Of a stretch of 64,000 nt of DNA, positions 51,304 to 60,089 are shown piece by piece. The position numbers were made by a program, and so were the translations under genes. The DNA is from Pseudomonas nitroreducens. Lineage in GTDB: Bacteria; Pseudomonadota; Gammaproteobacteria; Pseudomonadales; Pseudomonadaceae. The number at the start of each line of letters is the position of its first letter. The stretch's first letter is position 1. The stretch spans positions 1 through 64,000 of the forward strand of contig NZ_JACHLI010000027.1 of assembly GCF_014204515.1 (NCBI RefSeq), read 5' to 3'. Below the pieces are notes generated by a model that was not told the origin of the DNA, did no database searches, and saw only the letters and a program-made list of their open reading frames with translations.

Positions 51304-52381
51304 TTTTTATCTCTAATATAAAGTTTTCTATGAAGAAACTTTGGCATTTAACAATAGATTCGCTCATCATTTTTCGGCGAAGCTGGGCAGAATCAACTAG
51401 AATTTCTAGCTTTTCCGAAACTTCACCAATGCTGTCCGCTATGAATCCATTTCGACCATCTTCGATAAAATAATGAGATGCCGGGGTTCTTAGGGATACA
51501 ATTGGGAGTCCATAACTAAGTGCTTCTAAGTTAACCAGTCCAAATGTTTCGATTAATTCGCTTGTAAATAGAAAGATGGATGCGTCACGAAAAATTGTAT
51601 ATTTGTCTTCTTTGCTGACTGCGCCAAAGAAATTAATATCCTTTGCATACTCTGGTTCTCTATTGCAGAGGGATTTAAGGGTGTTTACATATATGGGGTC
51701 TAAGGGCTTCCCCGCGATGGTAAGCGTTGCGTTTTGATATTTAATTTTTAGTTTAAAAAAAGCCTCAATAGCAATTTCAGCCCCTTTCCCAAATGTAAGG
51801 TTTGAGAAAAAAAGTATGTTTATTTTTTTGCTAAACAATCTTCTTTTAATTAGGTAATTAAAATCTCGAGAGTTGAACTCGTTCCTGTCTAATATTCTAT
51901 TTGGTATTGTGTGAATGTTCTTTTCTTTTATCGTTGTCTGCTGATGGATGCGACGTGAGTGGCTGGGATTTATGCAAATTGCTTCAGCATTTCTGAATAT
52001 AAATCGATCTACGAGATTTGGCTTTTTGTTTAAATCGAATTCTGCGTGGAAGTGATAGATTATTCGCTTGGCTCCCAAGAGGTTTAGTCCGATAGAAATT
52101 GCGTAATCCCGCAGCTTTGCAAATCCAGTTGGCGTAAATGAGAAGTATATAAATTTTGGCTTTTCCGTAATAAAGGATTTGAAGATTCTTATCGTATAAA
52201 TAAGACCTTCAAAAAGTTTTTCCGCTTCAAATTTTCCCGGGGTTGATCGTTCGTTGTTATCTGATGCAATATCAATAAAAGTGTAATTTTCCTTGAGGTT
52301 ATTGTGGATTATCCTCGAGACAACCTTGGCGCCGTTAATTGGTCCTCGAAGGTGGATTAGAAATAGCCCTTGATTTTTCAT
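51284..52381 (-). CDS. family 4 glycosyltransferase
   Basis: 365 residues, GT-B fold. N-terminal FLIHLRGPINGAKVVSRII; the C-terminal Glycos_transf_1 half has NILFFSNLTFGKGAEIAIEAF, GKPLDPIYV and FTSELIETFGLVNLEALSYGLPIVS (the EX7E motif). An inverting or retaining call and the sugar cannot be made. AT-rich; overlaps both neighbours. Confidence 0.85.
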   Translation of the reverse strand: MKNQGLFLIHLRGPINGAKVVSRIIHNNLKENYTFIDIASDNNERSTPGKFEAEKLFEGLIYTIRIFKSFITEKPKFIYFSFTPTGFAKLRDYAISIGLNLLGAKRIIYHFHAEFDLNKKPNLVDRFIFRNAEAICINPSHSRRIHQQTTIKEKNIHTIPNRILDRNEFNSRDFNYLIKRRLFSKKINILFFSNLTFGKGAEIAIEAFFKLKIKYQNATLTIAGKPLDPIYVNTLKSLCNREPEYAKDINFFGAVSKEDKYTIFRDASIFLFTSELIETFGLVNLEALSYGLPIVSLRTPASHYFIEDGRNGFIADSIGEVSEKLEILVDSAQLRRKMMSESIVKCQSFFIENFILEIKNAIDPQ

Positions 52382-53630
52382 GGCGTGATAGGATTGCTGC
52401 TGTAATTAGTATGGACGCTAGAAATATAAAACGCGTGGACAGTATTTCGGTTGTGAAGGACATGATTAATATAAAAATTGGAGCTGCAATCCAGAGTCGT
52501 TCGCTCTGTGGAAGGCTCTTTATCTTTTTTATGGGGCTAAGGAGTATTATGAAATATAGTAAAAGCCCTTGAATTCCGAAGTTTGCTGATAAGGTAAAAT
52601 ACTGCGAGTCTGAGTCGATTATTCCTTCATTGTCGCCAATGTTAGCCATCGATATATAATTGGATCCATGTCCAAAGGGGTTTTCTTTGATTGCAGAGAT
52701 TATTTTTTCGTACTTTATTATTCTTGCTTTTAACGTGCCCATGCTCATTCTTTCTTGAATTATGTAGCTGGATGAGTTTTCGGCAAAGTTTAGGTTTAGT
52801 GAGTTTATGCTTAAGATGAATGTTGCGATGAGCGAGAGAGTAAAAATTGTTAATTTATACGCTACTTGTTTTTGATTGATGCGATTGGATATATATACTA
52901 TGGAGCACGAAACTAGTAGTGCGAGCGCAGGTGTGGTTTTTAAAGGGGCGAGGGCAAGGAGAACGCAAGAAATTACTATTATTCTGTTAAGAATCTTACT
53001 TTTGATCGGTAACGCATGCAAGATTAGAGCAGAGAATAGAAAATAAGTGCTCAGATAACCTGGGTCTTCGAATGACGCAAACGCTCTAAATACTTTTGAA
53101 TCTTCATTACTTCCGATATATAGGGATGACCAACTATCTGCTGCCCATCCTTTTTCGAATGGCAAGATTCCAAAAAGAATATGCAATATGGTATGGAGTG
53201 TTACTATCGGAAGCGAAATTATAATTGCTTTTCGAAAAAGGACTACTGTGTCGATGCCTTTTTTGTTAGTTGCTATGATTAATGGAAGGGCGAGCAATAT
53301 TTAATATGTGTGAAAAAAGCTGAGCGCGGTTTTTTCACTTATTCCGTTTATGCAGGATATTACTATGCAGTTTAAAAGAAATAGGTAGTAAGGTCTTGTT
53401 ATCGGGCCGAGACCAGGCAGCTTAAAGCGGTTTTTTATTATTAGTACTAAAAAATAAGTGGTGCATATCGTCGGAAGTATGGCGAGATAGCCATAATATA
53501 TAATATCTCTCCCTCCTATCGAGTATAGAATCCTTTTTATGGCGCCAAAGAATATCTGATCAAGCAATATCAGCGTTAATATGGCTTCAATTTTTCGCTT
53601 GGAGAATTTTTCTGAACTGTTCAAGGTCAA
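52335..53630 (-). pseudogene. Wzy-like polysaccharide polymerase interrupted by an in-frame TAA
   Basis: Two open frames, 53630-53301 (109 residues) and 53297-52335 (320 residues), are in the same frame and separated only by a TAA stop and one codon: ...SFFHTY-stop-I-LLALPLIIATN.... Read through, they give one protein of about 431 residues with some ten or more membrane helices and a large loop, the size and shape of Wzy O-antigen/EPS polymerases, which is the one function otherwise missing from the island. Either the gene is disrupted, or translation restarts at TTG 53297, or the base is a sequencing error. Strongly AT-rich. The start (TTG 53630) is uncertain. Confidence 0.7.
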
Positions 53631-54699
53631 GTTGCTTGTAGGGGTGAGTGATGAACGGGGTTACAGGTGATTTTAATAATTCTTTAATTGGCTGAGATAG
53701 AATCTGCGTTGACGACATGAATAGGGAGCTTGGATTAAAAGCATCCTCATTCAAGTAAATATCGTTGCTGAGTTTGTATTGAGAAATATCATCCCAAAGG
53801 AAAATTGAAGGCTTTCCCGTTAGAATAAAGTCAAATGCAATGGATGAATAATCTGATATGAGAAGGTCAGCCTTTTTAAATAGCTTATCTAGGTCTCCTT
53901 CCTGTGTGATGTCAATTATGTTGCTCGTGTGTGGGGAGGCTATTTTCTCGCCCCTTGATGGATGAGCTTTATAAAGAAGCAACGCATTGTTGACCGTAAG
54001 CCAGCTTTCTAATAGAGGGTTTTTTAGAAGTTCTGGATAATACGGGTAATCTCTAAATGTAGGAGCGTAGAGAATAATGTACTTTTCTTCGCGACTTGAA
54101 ATTGACTCGGCTTTTTTGGGGGGGCGGGATATTTTGGGGTGCAGCCTTATTATTTTTTTGGAGGAGACCCGCCAAGCGCTTGATATTATTTTTACGTGCT
54201 CTGCATCATGGGCGAAGACATAATCCCATTCTATATAAGGAAGTGGAATATTTAAGCGGCTTTTGAGTTCTATCCAGCGTTGTTCTACTTTGCTGTCGAA
54301 ACCAATACTTTTAATTGGTCTTCCATGCCATAGATTGATTTTTATGGACCAGGGTGGCGGGATGGGAGTTATATCAGTACTGTCATGGGAGAAGACTAAG
54401 CAACGTGAGTTGAATATGGTGAGAAACCACCTGACAGAGTACTTTCTTATAAATTTATCTGAGCTGGTTTGAAGTTTGTTAAGGGGGGGAGGGCCATCGT
54501 GGCTCCAATAGGTGAATTTTGCAAACTCTGCGTTGTTTGATAGCGCCTCGAATAGATCGCGAGGATACCCCGTGAAGCGATTGAATCCAGAGCTTATTAT
54601 TATATTCTTCTTCGATGAAAAGTGGCTGGCTAAACCTAGCAAAGAAATAGCTATTGATCTGGTTAGGTGAAGTAGTTTTCGACTTATAGGCTTCTTCAT
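53587..54699 (-). CDS. CDP-glycerol glycerophosphotransferase family protein (TagB/TagF-like)
   Basis: 370 residues of the Glyphos_transf family. NLWHGRPIKSIGFD carries the HGxxxK-type catalytic motif, YAPTFRDYPYYP and YKAHPS follow, and DLLISDYSSIAFDFILTGKPSIF is the CDP-binding signature. Such enzymes transfer glycerol phosphate (or a similar polyol phosphate) from a CDP donor onto a glycan. A CDP-glycerol synthase gene lies two genes upstream, which supports glycerol phosphate. AT-rich; the start of the polymerase frame lies inside its 3' end. Confidence 0.88.
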   Translation of the reverse strand: MKKPISRKLLHLTRSIAISLLGLASHFSSKKNIIISSGFNRFTGYPRDLFEALSNNAEFAKFTYWSHDGPPPLNKLQTSSDKFIRKYSVRWFLTIFNSRCLVFSHDSTDITPIPPPWSIKINLWHGRPIKSIGFDSKVEQRWIELKSRLNIPLPYIEWDYVFAHDAEHVKIISSAWRVSSKKIIRLHPKISRPPKKAESISSREEKYIILYAPTFRDYPYYPELLKNPLLESWLTVNNALLLYKAHPSRGEKIASPHTSNIIDITQEGDLDKLFKKADLLISDYSSIAFDFILTGKPSIFLWDDISQYKLSNDIYLNEDAFNPSSLFMSSTQILSQPIKELLKSPVTPFITHPYKQLDLEQFRKILQAKN

Positions 54700-54709
54700 T
54701 ATGTATGTT

Positions 54710-55966
54710 CTATTTTACGGGTATTTTATTGTGAGATTTTAGTATTAAGAGTAATAAAGTGGAGCGTGAGATGAAAACTAAAATTTCAGTTGCCAGCACT
54801 GAAAGAGAGATGGTTAGTGCGCTTATGTTGTCTAAGGTGTACAGCGTGAAAAGTACTGCGGCGTTAAATACTGCAGCTATTACCACTGTTCTGTTGGCAA
54901 TATCCAACTTGTTGATAGCTGAGAATGCGGGATATCCGAAAGAAGTGGCTAGGTAGCTGAATACCATAGCGAATAACATTGCACTGAAAGTATACTTTGC
55001 CTCTCCAAATTCTGCGCCTAATGTGCATATCAGAATGTCGTCTGAGAAAAAAATTAGAAAAGAAGAAATGCATGTCAATAATGATGTCGCACAAGCGGTT
55101 ATAATCAGAAAAGCACGCCAGTTCGGCCTCTTTGCCATATATGGGTAGAGTACTTGATTAACTGGAAGTGCTGCACCAGCCTTATAGATTTGCTGGCAGG
55201 CATAGAAGTGCGCTGTTTGTATAGGGCCGGCTAGGCTAACAATTGCAGTAGATGCTGTCGTGTAGGAGGCCACTGCTAGTCTTGAAATGAAAAACGGTAC
55301 GGCGCTTAGGAATTCTTCCAGTATTATTCTAAAGGACGGGATACGGATGGAATACCCAATCTTATATAAATGCAGCGTCGAGAGTATGGCCGCTAAAATC
55401 TGAGCGGCCCCCCACCCTAATATCACCAAGTAAGCGTCTTGGTCGGATTTTATCGTGAGAATTATGAATATAAAGTAAAGGATTTTTGATCCGACGGTAT
55501 AAAGAGTTATAGATTTTAGATTTTCCAGTCCTATGAATAGCCAGTTAGCTTGGTATGCCTGTCCTATTATAGGAAGTATAGCCAACATGAAAATTGGCAT
55601 GCTGTCTCTGTATTGAGGGGAGAGTATTGGGAACCCAATTGTTACTGCGGATGCAAATAGGGTTAGTGGGATTTTTCCAATAAATACTGAGCCTATTAAA
55701 TTGTTGATGGCATGTTTGTCATCTAGGTTTCTGGAAATTTTATATGTGCTAGATAATCCATATCCAAAATCGGTTATTATGATCGATAGTTGCGTTAGGG
55801 ACAATGCTAGGGCTATGGTGCCGAAGGTTTCAAGCCCCATTCTACTAGTCAGGATTGGGACAAGTAATAGTGGGAGGAAATTTGATAATTGGGTGAGTGT
55901 CGCAAAAAACGTATTTTTGAGTAGGGGGTGGGTTAGAGCACGTTGAATGGATTTTAGGTCTGGCAT
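54710..55966 (-). CDS. wzx: Wzx-type polysaccharide flippase
   Basis: 418 residues, about 12-14 hydrophobic helices of the MATE/MOP superfamily polysaccharide_synt type. The start KNTFFATLTQLSNFLPLLLVPILTSRMG with LETFGTIALALSL is characteristic. It flips undecaprenyl-linked repeat units to the periplasm. AT-rich; 10 bases before the glycerophosphotransferase gene and 5 after the cytidylyltransferase gene, so one transcript. Confidence 0.9.
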   Translation of the reverse strand: MPDLKSIQRALTHPLLKNTFFATLTQLSNFLPLLLVPILTSRMGLETFGTIALALSLTQLSIIITDFGYGLSSTYKISRNLDDKHAINNLIGSVFIGKIPLTLFASAVTIGFPILSPQYRDSMPIFMLAILPIIGQAYQANWLFIGLENLKSITLYTVGSKILYFIFIILTIKSDQDAYLVILGWGAAQILAAILSTLHLYKIGYSIRIPSFRIILEEFLSAVPFFISRLAVASYTTASTAIVSLAGPIQTAHFYACQQIYKAGAALPVNQVLYPYMAKRPNWRAFLIITACATSLLTCISSFLIFFSDDILICTLGAEFGEAKYTFSAMLFAMVFSYLATSFGYPAFSAINKLDIANRTVVIAAVFNAAVLFTLYTLDNISALTISLSVLATEILVFISRSTLLLLILKSHNKIPVK

Positions 55967-55971
55967 CCGTA

Positions 55972-56442
55972 TTAACTTAGCTTTTCAATTATAGATGAAA
56001 TGGTGTCTAACGAGGATTTTAGTGTTGATATATGTTCATGGTTGAAGTGGCTTAAGGTCTTTTTTATTTGTGTGCTGGATATTCCCTCTGTTCTTGGGAG
56101 GTATATTACATTGCATAGATCTTGCAGGTGGTCAAATTTCCCGGCCCAATCATCGCCCATCCCTAGTGTAGTAACTCCAAAGCTTTTTATGTCTTGCTCT
56201 TTTTGTCCCCAGGAACTCTCCGGTATTGCTTGGTCTACATATTTTATAGAGTTAACAATTTCTATCCTTTCTAAGAACGGAATTATTGTTTTTTTACCTT
56301 TTAGCTCATTGAATTCGTCGGTGGATACCCCGACGATTAGCTTGCCGCCTATGCTCTTAAGACGCATTAGGAGTTTTAGGTGGCCGTGATGAAAAAGGTC
56401 AAACGTGCCGTATGTTATGATCGTATGTTTAGTTTCGTCCAT
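55972..56442 (-). CDS. glycerol-3-phosphate cytidylyltransferase (TagD/GCT-like)
   Basis: 156 residues. Cytidylyltransferase signatures YGTFDLFHHGHLKLL (HxGH-type, here HHGH) and RTEGISSTQIK are both present, as in TagD, which makes CDP-glycerol from CTP and glycerol-3-phosphate. The enzyme is about 25 residues longer at the C-terminus than the B. subtilis protein; the tail (HEHISTLKSSLDTISSIIEKL) looks helical. First gene after the ops element, 11 bases from it. Confidence 0.88.
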   Translation of the reverse strand: MDETKHTIITYGTFDLFHHGHLKLLMRLKSIGGKLIVGVSTDEFNELKGKKTIIPFLERIEIVNSIKYVDQAIPESSWGQKEQDIKSFGVTTLGMGDDWAGKFDHLQDLCNVIYLPRTEGISSTQIKKTLSHFNHEHISTLKSSLDTISSIIEKLS

Positions 56443-56453
56443 TTATATCTATC

Positions 56454-56465
56454 CACGCTACCGCC
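56454..56465 (-). promoter_or_regulatory. ops element (RfaH recruitment site)
   Basis: GGCGGTAGCGTG on the minus strand, a perfect match to the 12-base ops core that pauses RNA polymerase and recruits RfaH in enterobacteria (part of the JUMPstart sequence). It is in the right orientation, 100 bases past the stop of the RfaH-type gene and 11 before the cytidylyltransferase ATG, so it lies at the head of the long downstream polysaccharide transcript. Confidence 0.9.
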
Positions 56466-56565
56466 CAGGATTTTTCGTTTAGTTCCTGAGACGTGGCGTT
56501 ACAAATTGTTTATGCGTATGGTTAGGGTTGGTGATGCTTGCGGCGCAGATCAAAATTTGATCTTC

Positions 56566-57063
56566 TTAATTTGCTCTTGAGATATTTTTATTTGCTGTTT
56601 TTATCTGAAGTTCTCGTTGCAGGAGGTTAAGTAGCAACACTGATCTTTCTGCTCCATCCTTTTTTAGGAAAATAGCGTCTATTTCATTTGTTCCCAGGCA
56701 GTTTATGACTACTTTTTCTCCTTGATTAAATTCTGCTTTTTTTAATGGTTGGGGTGTCCTAAATTTGTCTATTACTTCGTTTCGAACTTGTAGTGGCATT
56801 GCTCCAAATCGAACAATGTGACTGACTCCACGAGTAGATCGAATTGGCATCCAATTATCTTTTTCGTTATCCAGTTCTATAAAAATGTAACCTGGAAACA
56901 GTGGCTCTTCCTGGCATGACAATTTACCGTTTCGTAAACTTTCAATCTGGCGTGTCGGAAAAAGGCACAGGTATCCCTGGTATTGCAGATTTTCTAGCGC
57001 GCGAGCGTCCTGTCGCGGCTTACATTGCACTAGGTACCAACGCTTTTGGAATGTGGCTTGCAT
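56566..57063 (-). CDS. rfaH: RfaH-type transcription antiterminator (NusG paralogue)
   Basis: 165 residues. NGN domain with WYLVQCKPRQDARALENLQ, EPLFPGYIFIELD and the RfaH-specific TRGVSHIVRFG; C-terminal KOW-like domain with GEKVVINCLGTNEIDAIFLKKDGAERSVLLLNLLQRELQIK, in parts. In E. coli RfaH binds polymerase paused at ops, suppresses Rho-dependent termination and couples ribosomes to poorly translated operons. Here it is encoded inside the operon directly before an ops site. AT-rich, so it travels with the cassette rather than belonging to the core genome. Confidence 0.93.
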   Translation of the reverse strand: MQATFQKRWYLVQCKPRQDARALENLQYQGYLCLFPTRQIESLRNGKLSCQEEPLFPGYIFIELDNEKDNWMPIRSTRGVSHIVRFGAMPLQVRNEVIDKFRTPQPLKKAEFNQGEKVVINCLGTNEIDAIFLKKDGAERSVLLLNLLQRELQIKTANKNISRAN

Positions 57064-57096
57064 TTCTTTCTCCCCTAGCGGGGCTCTCTCGAGGTA

Positions 57097-59328
57097 TCAG
57101 GACTTATCCGAGAGATACTCATACTGATAGTTGCTGTACGTCCCATTCCCGTAGTAATCCGCCGCACGTCGCTCGACACCGTTGAGGATGGCGCCCTTGA
57201 GCTGGATGCCGTTCTGCGCGAAGCGGCGGATGGTCAGCTCGATCTCGCGAGGGGCGTTCTGGCCGAAGCGTGTGACGATCAAGCTGGTGCCGGCCTGATG
57301 TCCGACAATCGCGGCGTCGGTGACGGCCAGCAGGGGAGGGGTGTCGAGGATGATCAGGTCGAACGAACTGCTCGCTGCTTCAAGCACATCGGTGAAGTTG
57401 GGATGCATCAGCAATTCGGACGGATTCGGTGGGATTTCTCCGCGGGAGATGAAGAAGAGATTTTCCACCTTGGTCGGCTGCAGCGCCTGTTCGAAGCTGC
57501 AACGCTGGATGAGCAGGTCGGACAGACCGACTTTTTCGCTGGCGCCGAGAGTCTTGTGCAGGTAGCCCTTGCGCATGTCGACATCGATCAGCAGAACGCG
57601 CTGGCCGGTCTGGGCGATCACCGCGGCGAGGTTTGAACTCACGAAGGATTTGCCGACGTCGGGGCTCGGGCCGGAGATCATCAGACGATTGTCACCGGAC
57701 TCCAGCATGGCGAAGTGCAGGCTTGTACGCAGACTGCGCAGGGATTCGATCGCCAGGTCGGTGGGATGGCTGGTCGCCAGAAGCGGAGCAATGCCACGGC
57801 TACCTTTCCGGCCACTGCTGCGCTGGTCTTCCTCATTCTTGTGCAGCGTGCTGAACGGGACCGACGCATAGACCGGGAGACCCAATTGTTCGATGGCATC
57901 GGCGGACTCGATGCCGCGGTTGAACGCCTTGCGCAGCAGGACGAGGGCGACCGCGAGGAACAGGCCGAGCATTGTCGCGATGGCAACGATCATGGGCTTT
58001 TTCGGTTTCACCGGTTTCGTGATGTCGACATCGGCGCTATCGATCACCCGAACGTTGCCTACAGCGCCGGCACGCACGACATCAAGCTCCTGGCTCTTGT
58101 TCAGCAGTTGGGTATAGATGGTGGTACTGACTTCCACGTCGCGGGTCAGGCGCAGCAGATCCTGCTGGGTCTCCGGCAGGCTTTCGACGCGCTTGGACAA
58201 GCCATTCTGCTTGGCGGTCAGTTCGCCGATCTGTCTGGCCAGGGCCTGATAAGCCGGGTGTTGGCGGGTGAACTTGCGGTCCATTTCCGCTTGCTGAAGT
58301 TTCAGCTCGGAGATGCTGGTATCCAGGGCAACGCTCTGGTCGAGCAGGGCTTTGGTTTCCAGGCTGATGTCAGCGGACTTGGCCTTGGTCTGGTAGCTGC
58401 TCAGGGCGTTCTCGGCGGTTTCCAGGTCCTTGCGGACTTCCGGCAGTTGGCCACGGAGGAAATCGAGGCTGGAAGCTGCTTCGGCAGAGGCACGCTTGAC
58501 GTTCTGCAGCACGTATTGATTGCTGATTTCGTTGAGGACGGCCTGCGCTTTCTCCGGATCGGCGTCATCCAGCGTCAGGTCGAGAATGCCCGACTCCTTG
58601 CCCGTTTCCGAAACTTTCAGGGCATCCTGATAATTCAGGATCGTGCTCAGGCGACGATGCTTGATCACCTGGAAATGCGTACCGGGATTGGCTTGCAGAT
58701 TCTGCACCTGCAACTTCAGGCCGTTTACGTCGTAGCTTTGTCCGACCTGACCTTCAATGAGCAGATTGTCGTCATCGTCGAGCAGGCGGAATTGGCCAGC
58801 TTCCCCTGCGATGAGGGTGAGCGGCTTTTCCAGCAAAGCGGCCGGGACCTCGAGCTGGAAGATGTTCAGCTCCTCGCCACCCCAGGCAAAGCGGCTCATG
58901 CCCAGGACCGGAGAGGCGATGTCGCCCGGCTGCTCGGGCTGGTAGCGGCGCTCCAGGAAGTTGCCGATCAGCGGGAAGCGGGAGGGCTGAACGTCGATGT
59001 CCAGGCGCAGGTCATCCACGGTCTTGCCGATCACGTTGCGCGAAGTCAGCAACTGAATCTCGGTGACTGCCGGCGATTGGGCGCCGAGAAGATCTCCCAT
59101 CTCGGTCAGGCCGGGAATACCGGGCGACTTCTGTTCCACCTGGATGGTCGCGGAGGCGCGGTAGATCGGCGTTGCGAGCAGGGCGTAGGCAGTACCTGCC
59201 AACATGAAGCCAGCAGTGATCCCTGCGATCAGCCACTTGTGGTCGATGAGAACGCCAAAGAGTTGGAGCAGGTCGATTTCATCGTCGTCAGCGGGCGACG
59301 GCAGGACCTGGGATTGCAAATGCTGCAT
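57097..59328 (-). CDS. wzc: Wzc/Etk-type tyrosine autokinase and polysaccharide copolymerase
   Basis: 743 residues. Wzz domain with membrane helices at about 32-52 and 425-450 and a long periplasmic coiled coil, then the cytoplasmic BY-kinase: Walker A in SGPSPDVGKSFVSSNLA, Walker A' LLIDVDMRKG, Walker B LIILDTPPLL, and a C-terminal tyrosine cluster (YYGNGTYSNYQYEYL) for autophosphorylation. It controls chain length with Wza and is reset by Wzb. ATG 59328 is chosen; ATG 59382 would overlap wzb by 31 bases, and neither has a strong ribosome site. GC-rich, marking the right edge of the AT-rich cassette. Confidence 0.92.
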   Translation of the reverse strand: MQHLQSQVLPSPADDDEIDLLQLFGVLIDHKWLIAGITAGFMLAGTAYALLATPIYRASATIQVEQKSPGIPGLTEMGDLLGAQSPAVTEIQLLTSRNVIGKTVDDLRLDIDVQPSRFPLIGNFLERRYQPEQPGDIASPVLGMSRFAWGGEELNIFQLEVPAALLEKPLTLIAGEAGQFRLLDDDDNLLIEGQVGQSYDVNGLKLQVQNLQANPGTHFQVIKHRRLSTILNYQDALKVSETGKESGILDLTLDDADPEKAQAVLNEISNQYVLQNVKRASAEAASSLDFLRGQLPEVRKDLETAENALSSYQTKAKSADISLETKALLDQSVALDTSISELKLQQAEMDRKFTRQHPAYQALARQIGELTAKQNGLSKRVESLPETQQDLLRLTRDVEVSTTIYTQLLNKSQELDVVRAGAVGNVRVIDSADVDITKPVKPKKPMIVAIATMLGLFLAVALVLLRKAFNRGIESADAIEQLGLPVYASVPFSTLHKNEEDQRSSGRKGSRGIAPLLATSHPTDLAIESLRSLRTSLHFAMLESGDNRLMISGPSPDVGKSFVSSNLAAVIAQTGQRVLLIDVDMRKGYLHKTLGASEKVGLSDLLIQRCSFEQALQPTKVENLFFISRGEIPPNPSELLMHPNFTDVLEAASSSFDLIILDTPPLLAVTDAAIVGHQAGTSLIVTRFGQNAPREIELTIRRFAQNGIQLKGAILNGVERRAADYYGNGTYSNYQYEYLSDKS

Positions 59329-59351
59329 GAAGGTTACTTCGCGGTGAGCGC

Positions 59352-59798
59352 TTATCGAGTGGTGCGGAGGTATTTCGACCATGAGGAGACGGCCTCTTCG
59401 ATCAAGGCGTAGGCATGCTCGAAGGCCGCGGAACCTTGGCGGTAGGGATCAGGGATTTCACGGTCGTTCTGCCATTTGCCGAGCAGGAAGGTCTTGCCTC
59501 GGGATTGCGGGGAGTACTGGGTGAGGTCGCGCAGGTGTTTGCGCTCCATGACCAGCACCAGATCCGACTGCTGCAGGAGGTCCTGTGTCAGTTGCCGTGC
59601 GCGATGGGGGGGCGGCTGGTGACCGTGCCTTGCAAGAGTGGCCAGGGCTTTGCTCTCCAGCGGCTTATCCACCAGTGCTCCCAGGCCCGCCGATCCAAGT
59701 CGGATGTTGCTGTCCCGCACGGCTTCGCGCAGCAGGTGCTCTGCCGTGGGGCTGCGGCAGATATTGCCGACGCAGACGATGAGCACCTGATTGAACAC
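59352..59798 (-). CDS. wzb: low-molecular-weight protein tyrosine phosphatase (Wzb/Etp-type)
   Basis: 148 residues. Catalytic loop CVGNICRSP (C-x5-R-S) at the N-terminus and the general-acid aspartate in IPDPYRQG. Dephosphorylates Wzc so that it can reassemble and keep polymerising. 23 bases upstream of the chosen wzc start. A close paralogue lies at 61292-61738. Confidence 0.93.
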   Translation of the reverse strand: MFNQVLIVCVGNICRSPTAEHLLREAVRDSNIRLGSAGLGALVDKPLESKALATLARHGHQPPPHRARQLTQDLLQQSDLVLVMERKHLRDLTQYSPQSRGKTFLLGKWQNDREIPDPYRQGSAAFEHAYALIEEAVSSWSKYLRTTR

Positions 59799-60089
59799 GC
59801 TGAATTCCGCCGTTAGTGAATGGGGTTGAACCTAGGGCAGGCGAAATTAAGCTCCACCAGAAAGCGATTCAATGCGCTATCCGGCCAAACGGGGCCTTTA
59901 GGAAAGTTCTGATGGCTGCGCAGGCAGATGCTGGGTGGGTGTGGGTAGTACTCCCACAGGCGCGAAGCGGAGTTGAGTGACGGCATTGCGCCAGTGAGCA
60001 AGTGCCTGCATTAGAACGGCGCTCGGGCCTTCAAGGAGGCCCTGGCCGCTCTAGAACGGGGATGTTTCCCAGGTGATCACACCTATCCG
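59799..60089. other. 291-base gap upstream of wzb
   Basis: Likely holds the promoter of the wzb-wzc-rfaH transcript; no confident -35/-10 pair seen. On the minus strand a 62-codon frame (60001-59813) ends with a segment rich in aromatic and proline residues (LWEYYPHPPSICLRSHQNFP). It could be a remnant of a lost gene, but I cannot identify it. Confidence 0.4.

Noticed and set aside
56549..56565. Palindrome AGATCAAA-A-TTTGATCT between rfaH and ops as a terminator
   Set aside because: AT-rich stem with a one-base loop and no following T-run; too weak to call a terminator.
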